From positions 1,540,756 through 1,604,755 of the forward strand of contig NZ_LT629945.1 in assembly GCF_900104675.1 (NCBI RefSeq): a DNA stretch of 64,000 bases, read 5' to 3'. Of the stretch, positions 50,500 to 58,569 are shown in pieces. The position numbers and the translations under genes were made by a program. Numbering within the stretch: the first letter of the stretch is position 1; every line of letters starts with the position of its first letter. This DNA comes from Angelakisella massiliensis (GTDB lineage Bacteria; Bacillota; Clostridia; Oscillospirales; Ruminococcaceae). The notes beneath the pieces were generated by a model. The model worked only from the letters and a program-made list of their open reading frames with translations. It ran no database searches and had not been told where the DNA came from.

Positions 50500-51081
50500 T
50501 TATGTCAGCTGCTGGGTACTGAAAGTGATGGTCAAGGCCAACACTTTAGTGTAACCCCGCTCCGCCAGCTGCTCCGGCTCATAGTAGGCGGAAACATCGG
50601 TGGAATAGAAGCTGCCGGTGGTAAAAGCCTGAATGGCAACAGGAATTTCGGTTTCGTATTCCAGGGGGACGCTGTCGGACAGGATGGTGCTGCCCCAGGC
50701 AAGACCTTCCCGATCAGATTTTTCCGGTTTGAAGTTATTGGAAGAGACAAAGTAGTTTTTGGTTTGAATGGCGGTGCGCAAGCCTTCATCCAGCAGATCG
50801 AATTGCAGGGCAATGCGGCCGCTGCTGTCCTCCAGGCCGTACGATCCCCCGCCCACAGACACCCACTGAGTGCCGTCCAACTCTTTGATGGATACAGACA
50901 GGGACTTAAGCTGTTCGTCAGCGGCAAAATCCAGCAGGATACCTTGATTGGGTGTAAGCAGCTGAACCATCTGTTCTTCCTTCTGGGTCAGCTGGGCGGG
51001 GGAAAGGGTCATGGAATCCCCTCCCATTGAGGCGCAGCCGGTGAAAAGAAGACAGAAAAGCAGGGCGAAAATTCGTTTCAT
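50500..51081 (-). CDS. Hypothetical lipoprotein
   Basis: This 193-residue protein has a lipobox FTGC (Cys16) and a mature part that looks beta-rich. I do not recognise a family. AGGAGG precedes the ATG. It stands alone, with a terminator behind it; no promoter can be named with confidence in 51082-51240. Confidence 0.75.
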   Translation of the reverse strand: MKRIFALLFCLLFTGCASMGGDSMTLSPAQLTQKEEQMVQLLTPNQGILLDFAADEQLKSLSVSIKELDGTQWVSVGGGSYGLEDSSGRIALQFDLLDEGLRTAIQTKNYFVSSNNFKPEKSDREGLAWGSTILSDSVPLEYETEIPVAIQAFTTGSFYSTDVSAYYEPEQLAERGYTKVLALTITFSTQQLT

Positions 51082-51240
51082 AAGGACCTCCTGTTTGATG
51101 GATCAATGAGAGTGATAGAATGGTTCTGCTAACAAAACGAACAAAACGCCTCAGATATTACAGCATCGTGAAAAAATAAAAATTTTTTGTCGCCGGTTTT
51201 CTGCGGCCGGTATCGCCCTGGGATGAAACAGGCGATTCCA

Positions 51241-51438
51241 TCAGCGGCTCTGGGGATGAAAAAGCTCATCCACCGTCAGCTGCAATTCTCTGGCCAAAGC
51301 GAAGGCCAGAGCCAGTGTGGGGTCATACTTGTTGTTTTCGATGGCGTTGACTGTCTGGCGGGAAACGCCGCATCTTTTCGCCAGTTCCTCCTGAGACAGC
51401 CCCAGCTCCTTGCGCCGCGCGCGGATATGATTTTCCAT
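51241..51438 (-). CDS. Small XRE-family regulator
   Basis: This 65-residue protein is a single Cro/C1 helix-turn-helix: RARRKELGLSQEELAKRCGVSRQTVNAIENNKYDPTLALAFALARELQLTVDELF. This compact type often controls itself and a neighbouring membrane protein. Its ATG lies one base past the stop of the upstream gene. It likely binds the TTGACA/TGTCAA dyads at 51767-51843. Confidence 0.92.
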   Translation of the reverse strand: MENHIRARRKELGLSQEELAKRCGVSRQTVNAIENNKYDPTLALAFALARELQLTVDELFHPQSR

Positions 51439-51439
51439 T

Positions 51440-51730
51440 TCAGCCACCGTACTTCCGTTTGTAATAAAGGAGAAACGCAAAGTAGATGGTGGCGGTGGAG
51501 CCCAGCTTGATGAAGGGATTGATGAGCACGGGGTCCATTTGTATGAGGCTTTGGACGATATTCAGAATCAGGGAGCCGGTAACGCCCAGAAGGGTGTAGG
51601 CGCTGGCTTTCCAGACGATCATCTGCTTCCGTTCATCCCCAGGTATGACCAGCGAGACGACCATCCCCAGGTCCAGAAGAATGAGTCCCAGGATAAATGC
51701 CGCGAACAACACTAAACCGATTTTTTCCAT
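51440..51730 (-). CDS. Small three-helix membrane protein in the XRE operon
   Basis: This 96-residue protein has three hydrophobic stretches (LVLFAAFILGLILLDLGMVV, ASAYTLLGVTGSLILNIV, FIKLGSTATIYFAFLLYY). AAAGGGG lies 7 bases before the ATG at 51730. The pairing with an XRE regulator is common in Firmicutes, but its function is not known. Confidence 0.8.
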   Translation of the reverse strand: MEKIGLVLFAAFILGLILLDLGMVVSLVIPGDERKQMIVWKASAYTLLGVTGSLILNIVQSLIQMDPVLINPFIKLGSTATIYFAFLLYYKRKYGG

Positions 51731-51766
51731 TGCGATGCCCCTTTCCCATGATGAAGTTACAGCCAC

Positions 51767-51843
51767 TTGACATCTAAAGTGTCAAATACTTTTGATATCA
51801 TCAGCATATCATGGATGGTTTAAAGTGTCAAGAGTATTTGACA
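51767..51843 (-). promoter_or_regulatory. Promoter with paired operators for the XRE operon
   Basis: TTGACA-N7-TGTCAA (51767-51785) and TGTCAA-N6-TTGACA (51826-51843) flank about 40 bases. On the minus strand TTGACA (51831-51826), a 17-base spacer and TATGCT (51808-51803) form a good promoter whose -35 box is part of a dyad. This fits autorepression. Confidence 0.7.
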
Positions 51844-51966
51844 TTTATCCTGCAAAATGCTTTGGGGAAGCTGATTTTGGACTTTCACTGAACCGCCGCA
51901 GAAGCAGACCATTGCCTCCTTGACAAAAACCGGCAAAAGGATTATCTTATACAAAGAAAACAGAAC

Positions 51967-52060
51967 AGCGCACCGGGGAGCTTGTGAGACAGGCTGAGAG
52001 GAAGCGGCAGCAGCTTCGACCCGTCGACCTGATTTGGGTAATGCCAACGTAGGAATCGCT
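51967..52060 (+). promoter_or_regulatory. TPP riboswitch (THI element)
   Basis: The conserved blocks are present in order: ACCGGGGAGC, GGCTGAGAGG, GACCCGTCGACCTGAT, TTGGGTAATGCCAACG, then TAGGAAT. AGCG (51967) and CGCT (52060) close the first helix. It senses thiamine pyrophosphate and controls the thiW-thiM-thiE operon downstream through the terminator at 52070-52100. Confidence 0.95.
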
Positions 52061-52069
52061 TTGAGGAAA

Positions 52070-52100
52070 GCAGGGATGCCGTTGGCGTGCCTGCCTTTTT
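52070..52100 (+). terminator. Riboswitch expression-platform terminator
   Basis: GCAGG pairs with CCTGC, with an inner ATGCC/GGCGT-type stem (GTT loop), followed by five T. It would form when TPP is bound. Confidence 0.75.
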
Positions 52101-52126
52101 GTTTGTGTCCGCGCTGTTTGTGATCA

Positions 52127-52393
52127 AAGGAGGGGAATGAAGGAAAACAAAACAGAGCCAAACTGCCGGCAAATTTTTGTTGTACGGCGGGCCGAGGGGG
52201 AGCGCCCTGGGCTCGTGCAGATTTGGACGCAGCGATGGGAAGCCGTGTTCCGGCGTGAGAGGAAGCCAGTAAGCTTCGACCGTGGGAGAGGGGAAAGCCC
52301 TGTCCTGTTCCGCCCGCCGGGGGGAAGCTGCGTCAAAAACAGTTTCATCCCGGAGGGGAAATGTATAAGAAAAGAAAAAGGAGCTGTTTACAC
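52127..52393 (+). other. Second structured leader between the riboswitch and thiW
   Basis: CGGCGGGC (52185-52192) pairs perfectly with GCCCGCCG (52312-52319), enclosing 119 bases with inner stems such as GAAGC/GCTTC. Inside, GAGAGGAAGC and GCTTCGACC repeat the order found in the TPP aptamer upstream, but the second half of the aptamer is absent. A frame with AAAGGAGGGG starts at 52137 (86 codons) but resembles no protein. Confidence 0.45.
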
Positions 52394-52900
52394 ATGAAAC
52401 GTACACAAACAAGAAAACTGGCACTGGCAGGCCTGCTCACCGCCGTCGCGGTGGTGGGGAGTATGTTTTCCTTCCCGGTGCTGGGGTCCAAGTGCGCCCC
52501 CATCCAACATATGGTCAATGTTATCTGCGCAGTGTTTCTGGGCCCCTGGTATGGAGTGGCTTCCGCCTTTGTAGCCAGCCTGCTGCGCAACCTCCTGGGC
52601 TTGGGCAGCCCCATGGCTTTCCCCGGCAGTATGTGCGGAGCATTGCTGTGCGGCCTGATGTACCGGAAACTGCCCCGGCTGCTGCCCACCTGCATGGCGG
52701 AGGTGTTCGGTACTGGTATTTTGGGAGGTTTGGCTGCCTATCCGGTGGCAATTTATATCATCGGCCAGGATGCGGGTCAGGTGGCCTTTTATGCCTATAT
52801 TGTGCCGTTCCTTATTTCCACTGTGGTGGGTTCGGTCATTGCGGGATTGGCTCTCAGCGCCCTGCGGAGCACCGGCGCCCTCAAGACCCTGACGGCGTAA
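52394..52900 (+). CDS. thiW: Thiamine precursor (thiazole) ECF-type transporter ThiW
   Basis: This integral membrane protein of about 168 residues has LALAGLLTAVAVVGSMFSFPVLGSKCAPIQHMVNVICAVFLGPWYG, the ThiW pattern. It is an S component thought to import hydroxyethylthiazole for salvage. It is the first gene after the TPP riboswitch and precedes thiM. AAGGAG lies 11 bases before 52394; an ATG at 52361 after GGAGGGG is an equally possible start that adds 11 basic residues. Confidence 0.9.
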   Translation: MKRTQTRKLALAGLLTAVAVVGSMFSFPVLGSKCAPIQHMVNVICAVFLGPWYGVASAFVASLLRNLLGLGSPMAFPGSMCGALLCGLMYRKLPRLLPTCMAEVFGTGILGGLAAYPVAIYIIGQDAGQVAFYAYIVPFLISTVVGSVIAGLALSALRSTGALKTLTA

Positions 52901-52923
52901 GTTTTTGAAAAGGAGCGGGAACA

Positions 52924-53748
52924 ATGACTGCCACTGGATATGCCCTGGAACAGCTGCGGGAGAAACGCCCCCTGATTCACGCCATCACCAATGTGGTCAC
53001 CATCAACGATGTGGCCAACCTTCTGCTGGCCTGCGGCGCCCGGCCCATCATGGCCAACGCGCCGGAAGAGGTGGAGGAGATCACAGCCCTGGCCGATGGT
53101 CTGGTGCTGAATCTGGGTACCCCTAATCTCCAAACCATTTCTTCCATGTTTTTGTCGGGGAAAAAGGCCAACGCACTGGGAATTCCGGTGGTGCTGGACC
53201 CGGTGGGAGTGGGGGCCAGCCGCCTGCGCCGGGAGACCGCCGCCCGCCTGCTGCAGGAGGTGCGTTTTTCGGTGATTCGGGGGAATATATCAGAGATCCG
53301 GGCCCTGGCGGAGGGAAGCGGCTGCCCGGGAGTGGATGCCGATGCCGCCCAGCAGGTGACGGAGGAGAATCTGACAGAAGCCCTTGATTTTGCAGGGCGG
53401 TTTGCACGTCATACCGGCGCGGTGGTGGCGGTCAGCGGAGCTTTGGACCTGGTGTGCGATGGAAGCAGCGCCAGAGTGATCCGCAACGGCAGACAGGAGA
53501 TGTCCCTGGTCACCGGCACCGGCTGTCAGCTTTCCGCCTTGGTGGGAGCCTTTGCCGCCGCCAACAGAGTGGGGACATTGGATGCCGTTGCCGCCGCTGT
53601 GGCAATGATGGGGCTGGCAGGTGAGCTGGGCTGGGAGCGGATGGCCCCTGGTGATGGCAACGCTTCCTACCGCAGCAGAATCATAGACGCAGTTTGTACC
53701 ATGACCCCACAGGTCCTGGAGAAAGGAGCCCGCATTGAAAGTCGATAG
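52924..53748 (+). CDS. thiM: Hydroxyethylthiazole kinase
   Basis: This 274-residue protein has the ThiM motifs PLIHAITNVVTINDVAN, VVLDPVGVGASRLRR, and VTGTGCQLSALVGAF with the catalytic Cys. It phosphorylates hydroxyethylthiazole in thiamine salvage. It follows thiW by 23 bases and overlaps thiE. Confidence 0.97.
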   Translation: MTATGYALEQLREKRPLIHAITNVVTINDVANLLLACGARPIMANAPEEVEEITALADGLVLNLGTPNLQTISSMFLSGKKANALGIPVVLDPVGVGASRLRRETAARLLQEVRFSVIRGNISEIRALAEGSGCPGVDADAAQQVTEENLTEALDFAGRFARHTGAVVAVSGALDLVCDGSSARVIRNGRQEMSLVTGTGCQLSALVGAFAAANRVGTLDAVAAAVAMMGLAGELGWERMAPGDGNASYRSRIIDAVCTMTPQVLEKGARIESR

Positions 53749-54379
53749 AAAACAGTTGTGTTTATATGCCGTTACCGACCGCCGCTGGCTGGGAAATTCC
53801 ACCCTGGCACAGCAGGTGGAGCTGGCCCTGGAGGGAGGGGTCACCTTTCTCCAGCTGCGGGAAAAGGATGCCGGCCCCCAGGAGATTTTGGAGCAGGCCC
53901 GGCAGCTGCTGCCTATCTGCCGCCGCTTTGGAGTGCCGCTGATTATCAATGATAATGTGGAGCTGGCACTGGCCAGCGGCGCGGATGGAGTTCATCTGGG
54001 GCAGGGGGATATGGACCCGCGCCAGGCCCGGCGGCTGTTGGGGCCTGACCGGATCATCGGCGTTTCAGCCCACAATCCTCAGGAAGCCCGACTGGCCCTG
54101 GAAGGGGGAGCGGACTATCTGGGAGCGGGAGCGGTGTTCCACACTGGCACCAAAACAGACGCAGGGGCTCTCCCCAGACAAGCTCTGGAGGAGATTTGCC
54201 GTTCGGTAGATATTCCGGTGGTGGCCATCGGCGGTATTACCAGAGAAAATGTCCTTTCTCTGGCCGGCAGCGGTGTGGCGGGAGCGGCGGTAGTCAGCGC
54301 CATTTTTGCCCAGCCCGATGTGAAGGAGGCTGCCCGGGAGATGGCGCAGCTGTGCCAGAAGGTGGCAGGTCTCCGGTAA
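53735..54379 (+). CDS. thiE: Thiamine-phosphate synthase
   Basis: This 214-residue protein has VTFLQLREKDAG, LIINDNVELALASGADGVHLGQGD, GVSAHNPQEA and GAVFHTGTKTDA, all ThiE signatures. It joins thiazole phosphate and HMP-PP into thiamine phosphate. It starts at a TTG with AAAGGAG 7 bases upstream and overlaps the end of thiM. No thiC or thiD is present, so the pyrimidine half comes from elsewhere. Confidence 0.96.
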   Translation: MKVDRKQLCLYAVTDRRWLGNSTLAQQVELALEGGVTFLQLREKDAGPQEILEQARQLLPICRRFGVPLIINDNVELALASGADGVHLGQGDMDPRQARRLLGPDRIIGVSAHNPQEARLALEGGADYLGAGAVFHTGTKTDAGALPRQALEEICRSVDIPVVAIGGITRENVLSLAGSGVAGAAVVSAIFAQPDVKEAAREMAQLCQKVAGLR

Positions 54380-54427
54380 AAAGGGAAAACAAGAGTGTTT
54401 TCTTTCAAAAAGCGAATAACAGAAGAA

Positions 54428-54571
54428 ACGGCGGGAGGAGACTTCTCCCGCCGTGTGCGTGTCGAAAAAGTTCGACACGCTTCCAGGGGGTATCCCATAC
54501 CCCCTGGATACGCCGGTGGTTCCTGATGAAACCACCGGCGATACCCCCGGTTTCGCGCCCCGGTGGGCGCG
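54428..54571 (+). repeat. Dispersed multi-hairpin intergenic repeat, copy A
   Basis: Five perfect or nearly perfect hairpins follow thiE: 54428-54454 (10-bp arms, ACGGCGGGAG), 54458-54479 (CGTGTCGAA), 54483-54507 (CCAGGGGGTAT), 54511-54540 (CGCCGGTGGTT, 11 bp) and 54554-54571 (CGCGCCC). Bases 54458-54571 recur in inverted orientation at 62109-62211 with scattered differences. No gene lies here. Confidence 0.75.
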
Positions 54572-54658
54572 GGTCGTGGTATAAAAATCAGGCACATGTC
54601 CTGATTTTTATGATTTTGAATTTTGTTTTTTCTTGGAATCCGATTTTTCTACAGTCTG

Positions 54659-54690
54659 ACGGCGGGAGGATGCTTCTCCCGCCGTTTTTG
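54659..54690 (+). terminator. Terminator-like hairpin, second copy of ACGGCGGGAG stem
   Basis: ACGGCGGGAG pairs perfectly with CTCCCGCCGT, followed by TTTTG. The stem equals the one at 54428-54454. From 54691 to 55061 I see no gene; the open frame there lacks a ribosome site. Confidence 0.7.
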
Positions 54691-55061
54691 CATCCCGAAA
54701 AAAGTCTGTTGCAAAAGGAGATACAAGTAAAAGTACATTTTATGGAAATAGAAATTCTCCTGTGCCCGGTGATTTGATTTTTGGGAAAAGTATTGGTCTT
54801 CATTTTGCCGGACTGTTTAAGAGTCCGAGAACACAGCAGATATTTTCCGGTTTCCCACTTTTTTCATCAGCTCCAACCCTTTCCAGCAGAGCAGCGGCAT
54901 TTGTGGGAAAGGATATTCAGGCAGAAAGAAAACGCTCTTTCCTACTTTTCTTAAAAATCATGTGTCCGCCCTTTTTTCTTCCCTTTCTTTCAGGTATAAT
55001 AAAAATATATGGAAGATGGAAAATATATTTTTTCACACGAGAGCTGAGAGGAGGGAGTCCC

Positions 55062-55907
55062 TTGGAGCCGACCTATAAACATTCCTACAAGCTGGCCCCA
55101 CAGATGTCTTCCCTGTATGTTCAGAATACCGGACGGCAGCGTTGCTCTCCCGGCTATAGCTGGGGCCCCGGCATCCGGGACCATTATCTGGTCCATCATG
55201 TGCTGGCGGGAAGGGGAACCCTGGAGGTGGGCGGTCAGCGGTACCTTTTGGGACCTGGGGACACTTTTCTCACCTTCCCCAATACCACCATCCATTATTT
55301 CGCCGATGATGATGACCCCTGGGAGTATATCTGGGTGGGCTTTGCCGGTGTGGATGCCCGGCAGCTGGTGGAACAGACAGATTTTTCTTCCCAGACGCCG
55401 GTGGCGGAGCAGTTTTATCCCCAGGAAATCGCCCGGCTGCTGACGGAGCTTTATGATGATTACGGTACCGCCCCCTGGAGCCGGGTGGCTATCACAGGGA
55501 GGCTGTATTTGCTGCTGTCTTTTTTGATCTGCCATTCCGGCAAGGCGGGGACAAAAGGCCCCGTTCCCAGGCAGGACTGCGCCCAGGCAGCCGCATCCTA
55601 TATGATGAGCCACTATGAACGCCCCCTGACGGTGGAGGAGCTGGCGGAGTTTATGGCTGTCAGCCAAAGCAGCCTTTACCGCAGTTTCCGGGAGCGATAC
55701 GGCCGGTCCCCCAAGCGCTTTTTGCTGGAATACCGTGTCCAGCGGGCCTGTGAACTGCTCCATCGGGGGGGCTTGTCGGTCCGGGAGATTGCCTACTCAG
55801 TGGGCTTTGAGGATCCTCTGTACTTTTCCCGGGTATTTCGGCAGCTCAAAGGCTGTTCTCCCCGGCAATACGCCGCGGCGGAGGATGGAGAGACAGAAGA
55901 AAAGTGA
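55062..55907 (+). CDS. AraC family regulator, probably of the galactose genes
   Basis: This 281-residue protein has an N-terminal cupin-like ligand domain (LVHHVLAGRGTLEVGGQRYLLGPGDTFL) and a C-terminal double helix-turn-helix (LTVEELAEFMAVSQSSLYRSFRERYGRSPKRFLLEYRVQRA, then IAYSVGFEDPLYFSRVFRQLKGCSP). The TTG at 55062 has AGGAGG 7 bases upstream and gives the normal family length; a longer ATG frame from 54762 is not supported. It lies just upstream of galK and likely senses a sugar and controls the gal genes. Confidence 0.9.
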   Translation: MEPTYKHSYKLAPQMSSLYVQNTGRQRCSPGYSWGPGIRDHYLVHHVLAGRGTLEVGGQRYLLGPGDTFLTFPNTTIHYFADDDDPWEYIWVGFAGVDARQLVEQTDFSSQTPVAEQFYPQEIARLLTELYDDYGTAPWSRVAITGRLYLLLSFLICHSGKAGTKGPVPRQDCAQAAASYMMSHYERPLTVEELAEFMAVSQSSLYRSFRERYGRSPKRFLLEYRVQRACELLHRGGLSVREIAYSVGFEDPLYFSRVFRQLKGCSPRQYAAAEDGETEEK

Positions 55908-56212
55908 CAAAAAAATCTATACTTTTTTCTCCGCTTCTATCAGGAGAAAAGTTGGACAAACTCTTTCAGCAGGGAAATGAGAAGATATTGCGCTTCAATT
56001 CAGTTCCATGTGGGAAGAGTTTTTTCTTTCTTACGGGCAAAGCGCTTTCCCGGGAAAAAAGAACCGGATAATTCCATATACATGACGGAAAAATCCATTT
56101 TTTAACCCTGCTTAACAGGCTATAATGGAACACAGAGGAAAACGATTTTTCGGTGAGAAAACAGCGCTTTTCCACCGGCGCAACAGAAAAAAAGAAATGG
56201 AGGCTGATGACC
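55908..56212 (+). promoter_or_regulatory. Regulatory gap upstream of galK
   Basis: Contains a perfect -10 box TATAAT (56121-56126), but no close match to a -35 box at 17 bases, as expected for an activator-dependent promoter. A short palindrome CCTGCTTAACAGG precedes the -10. No gene is present. Confidence 0.5.
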
Positions 56213-57508
56213 ATGATTTCCATCAAAGAGCTCCGGACACGGTTGTCCGCAGGCAGCCTGGATCAGGATTTGTCCCGGCTGCGCTGTGTTTCCGGTGAGG
56301 CGCTGACCAGTGAGCGCCGCCGTCTGTCCGACGTACTGGATCAGTTCTGTGCCGCTTTTGGCGCAGAGGACGCCACCGCCGTTACTGTCTGCTCCGCCCC
56401 GGGCCGTACTGAGCTGGGAGGCAATCATACCGACCATCAGAGAGGACGCGTGCTGGCCGCTTCGGTGAATCTGGATATCCTGGCCTGCGCCGCTGTCAAC
56501 GGCACCGATTCCATCCGTATCCTTTCCCAGGGCTGGCCAATGGTGACGGTGGACCTGAGCCGTCTGGAGCCGGTGGAGGAAGAAAAGGGTACCACCGCCG
56601 CTTTGGTTCGGGGTATGGCTGCCCGGGCGGTGCAGCTGGGGCACAAGGTTTCCGGCTTTGACGCCTATGCGGTTTCCGATGTTCTTCCCGGTTCCGGCCT
56701 GTCCTCCTCCGCTGCCTATGAGGTGCTGGTGGGGGTGCTCATCAATCACCTGTTCTGCGGCGATGCCTTTGATCCGGTGACCATTGCCCAGATGGGCCAG
56801 TATGCGGAGAACGTCTTTTTTGACAAGCCCTGCGGTCTGATGGATCAGATGGCATCCTCGGTGGGAGGCGCTGTCGCCATTGATTTTGAGGATCCCCAAA
56901 ATCCCATTGTCCGCCAGGTGAAGGTGGATCTGGAAAAAGAGGGCTATGCCCTGTGCATCATCGACTCCGGCGCGGACCACGCCGACCTGACCGCCGAGTA
57001 TGCCGCCATTCCTGCCGAGATGAAGGCTGTTGCCGCATCCTTCGGTAAGGAGGTGCTGCGGCAGGTGCCCCAGGCGGAGTTTTATGACCGTCTGCCCCAG
57101 CTGCGCAAGGAGCATGGGGACCGGGCAGTGCTGCGGGCCATGCATTTCTATGCTGACGACCGCCGTGCCGCCGCCGAAGCGGATGCTTTGGCCTCCGGTG
57201 ATTTTGGCGCATTCCTGGGACTGGTGAAGGAATCCGGCTATTCCTCCTGGATGTATCTCCAGGATGTGATCCCAGCCGGCTGGACCACCCATCAGGAGAT
57301 GGCGGTGGCTCTGGCCACAGCGGAGCGGGCTCTGGGAGGCAGAGGGGCTTTCCGGGTCCACGGAGGCGGATTTGCCGGCACCATCCAGGCCTTTGTTCCT
57401 TTGGATATGCTGGAAGATTTCCGGACCCAGGTGGAGCGTGTGCTGGGAGAGGGCCGGTGCCATATCCTGTCCATCCGTCCTGTGGGCGGCACAGTGCTGG
57501 TTCCCTGA
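56213..57508 (+). CDS. galK: Galactokinase
   Basis: This 431-residue GHMP kinase has APGRTELGGNHTDHQRG (about residue 62), the ATP-binding GSGLSSSAAYEVL (about 163) and HGGGFAGTIQAF near the end. It phosphorylates galactose in the Leloir pathway. GGAGG lies 9 bases before the ATG at 56213 (3 before the in-frame ATG at 56207). The protein is about 40 residues longer at the N-terminus than many galactokinases. galE follows after 65 bases. Confidence 0.95.
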   Translation: MISIKELRTRLSAGSLDQDLSRLRCVSGEALTSERRRLSDVLDQFCAAFGAEDATAVTVCSAPGRTELGGNHTDHQRGRVLAASVNLDILACAAVNGTDSIRILSQGWPMVTVDLSRLEPVEEEKGTTAALVRGMAARAVQLGHKVSGFDAYAVSDVLPGSGLSSSAAYEVLVGVLINHLFCGDAFDPVTIAQMGQYAENVFFDKPCGLMDQMASSVGGAVAIDFEDPQNPIVRQVKVDLEKEGYALCIIDSGADHADLTAEYAAIPAEMKAVAASFGKEVLRQVPQAEFYDRLPQLRKEHGDRAVLRAMHFYADDRRAAAEADALASGDFGAFLGLVKESGYSSWMYLQDVIPAGWTTHQEMAVALATAERALGGRGAFRVHGGGFAGTIQAFVPLDMLEDFRTQVERVLGEGRCHILSIRPVGGTVLVP

Positions 57509-57573
57509 GCTGCTGTGTGAGTTGAAAAAACAACTTTGAATGGTCTTTCAATGATAGAAGGAGGATTTGTGTC

Positions 57574-58566
57574 ATGTCTGTTTTGGTTTTGGGCGGCGCG
57601 GGCTATATTGGTTCCCATACTGTATATGAGCTGATCGACGCGGGCCGGGATGTGGTGATCGTGGATAATCTTCTCACCGGCTTCAAAGCGGCGGTCCATC
57701 CCAAGGCGAAGTTTTATGAGGCGGATATTCGGGACCGCAAGGCGATGGATGAGATTTTTGAAAAAGAAAACATCGAGGGTGTTATCCATTTCGCTGCCTG
57801 TTCCCAGGTGGGAGAATCCATGTCCCAGCCGCTGAAATATTATGACAACAACCTCTATGGCACCATGGTGCTGCTCCAGTCCATGGTGGCTCATGGCGTG
57901 GATAAAATCGTCTTTTCCTCCACTGCCGCCACCTATGGCGAGCCGGAGCGGGTGCCGATCCTGGAAAGCGACCGCACCGAGCCTACCAACTGCTACGGCG
58001 AAACCAAGCTGTCCATGGAGAAAATGATGAAGTGGGTCTCCCACGCCCACGGCCTGCGGTTTGTAGCGCTGCGTTACTTTAACGCCTGCGGCGCCCACCG
58101 CTCCGGCAAGATTGGTGAAGCCCACAATCCTGAGACCCACCTGATCCCCCTCATCCTCCAGGTCCCCAATGGCCAGCGGGAGAAGATCATGGTCTTTGGT
58201 GATGACTACGCCACTCCGGACGGCACCTGCATCCGGGATTATATCCATGTCACCGATCTGGCTCAGGCTCATATCCTGGCCCTGGATTATCTCCTCAAGG
58301 GCGGGGAGAACAATGTCTTCAACCTGGGCAACGGTGTGGGCTTCTCTGTGCGGGAAGTGGTGGACTGCGCCCGGAAGGTGACCGGCCATCCCATTCCTGA
58401 GGAAATGGCCCCTCGTCGTGCCGGCGACCCTGCCCAGCTGATCGCTTCCTCCGAAAAAGCAATGAAGGTTCTGGGCTGGAAGCCCCAGTACAATGATCTG
58501 GAAACCATCATCGCAACCGCCTGGGAGTGGCATCGCACCCATCCCCACGGTTTTGAGGAGGTCTGA
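57574..58566 (+). CDS. galE: UDP-glucose 4-epimerase
   Basis: This 330-residue short-chain dehydrogenase family enzyme has GGAGYIGSHT (NAD binding), FSSTAATYGEP and the catalytic YGETK. It interconverts UDP-galactose and UDP-glucose. AGGAGG precedes the ATG. It lies between galK and galT, 3 bases from galT. Confidence 0.97.
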   Translation: MSVLVLGGAGYIGSHTVYELIDAGRDVVIVDNLLTGFKAAVHPKAKFYEADIRDRKAMDEIFEKENIEGVIHFAACSQVGESMSQPLKYYDNNLYGTMVLLQSMVAHGVDKIVFSSTAATYGEPERVPILESDRTEPTNCYGETKLSMEKMMKWVSHAHGLRFVALRYFNACGAHRSGKIGEAHNPETHLIPLILQVPNGQREKIMVFGDDYATPDGTCIRDYIHVTDLAQAHILALDYLLKGGENNVFNLGNGVGFSVREVVDCARKVTGHPIPEEMAPRRAGDPAQLIASSEKAMKVLGWKPQYNDLETIIATAWEWHRTHPHGFEEV

Positions 58567-58569
58567 GCC

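Noticed and set aside
52137-52397. 86-codon frame with a strong ribosome-site-like sequence in the thiW leader
   Set aside because: The predicted protein is Arg-rich without any family pattern and the DNA forms long-range RNA structure; noted in the leader entry only.
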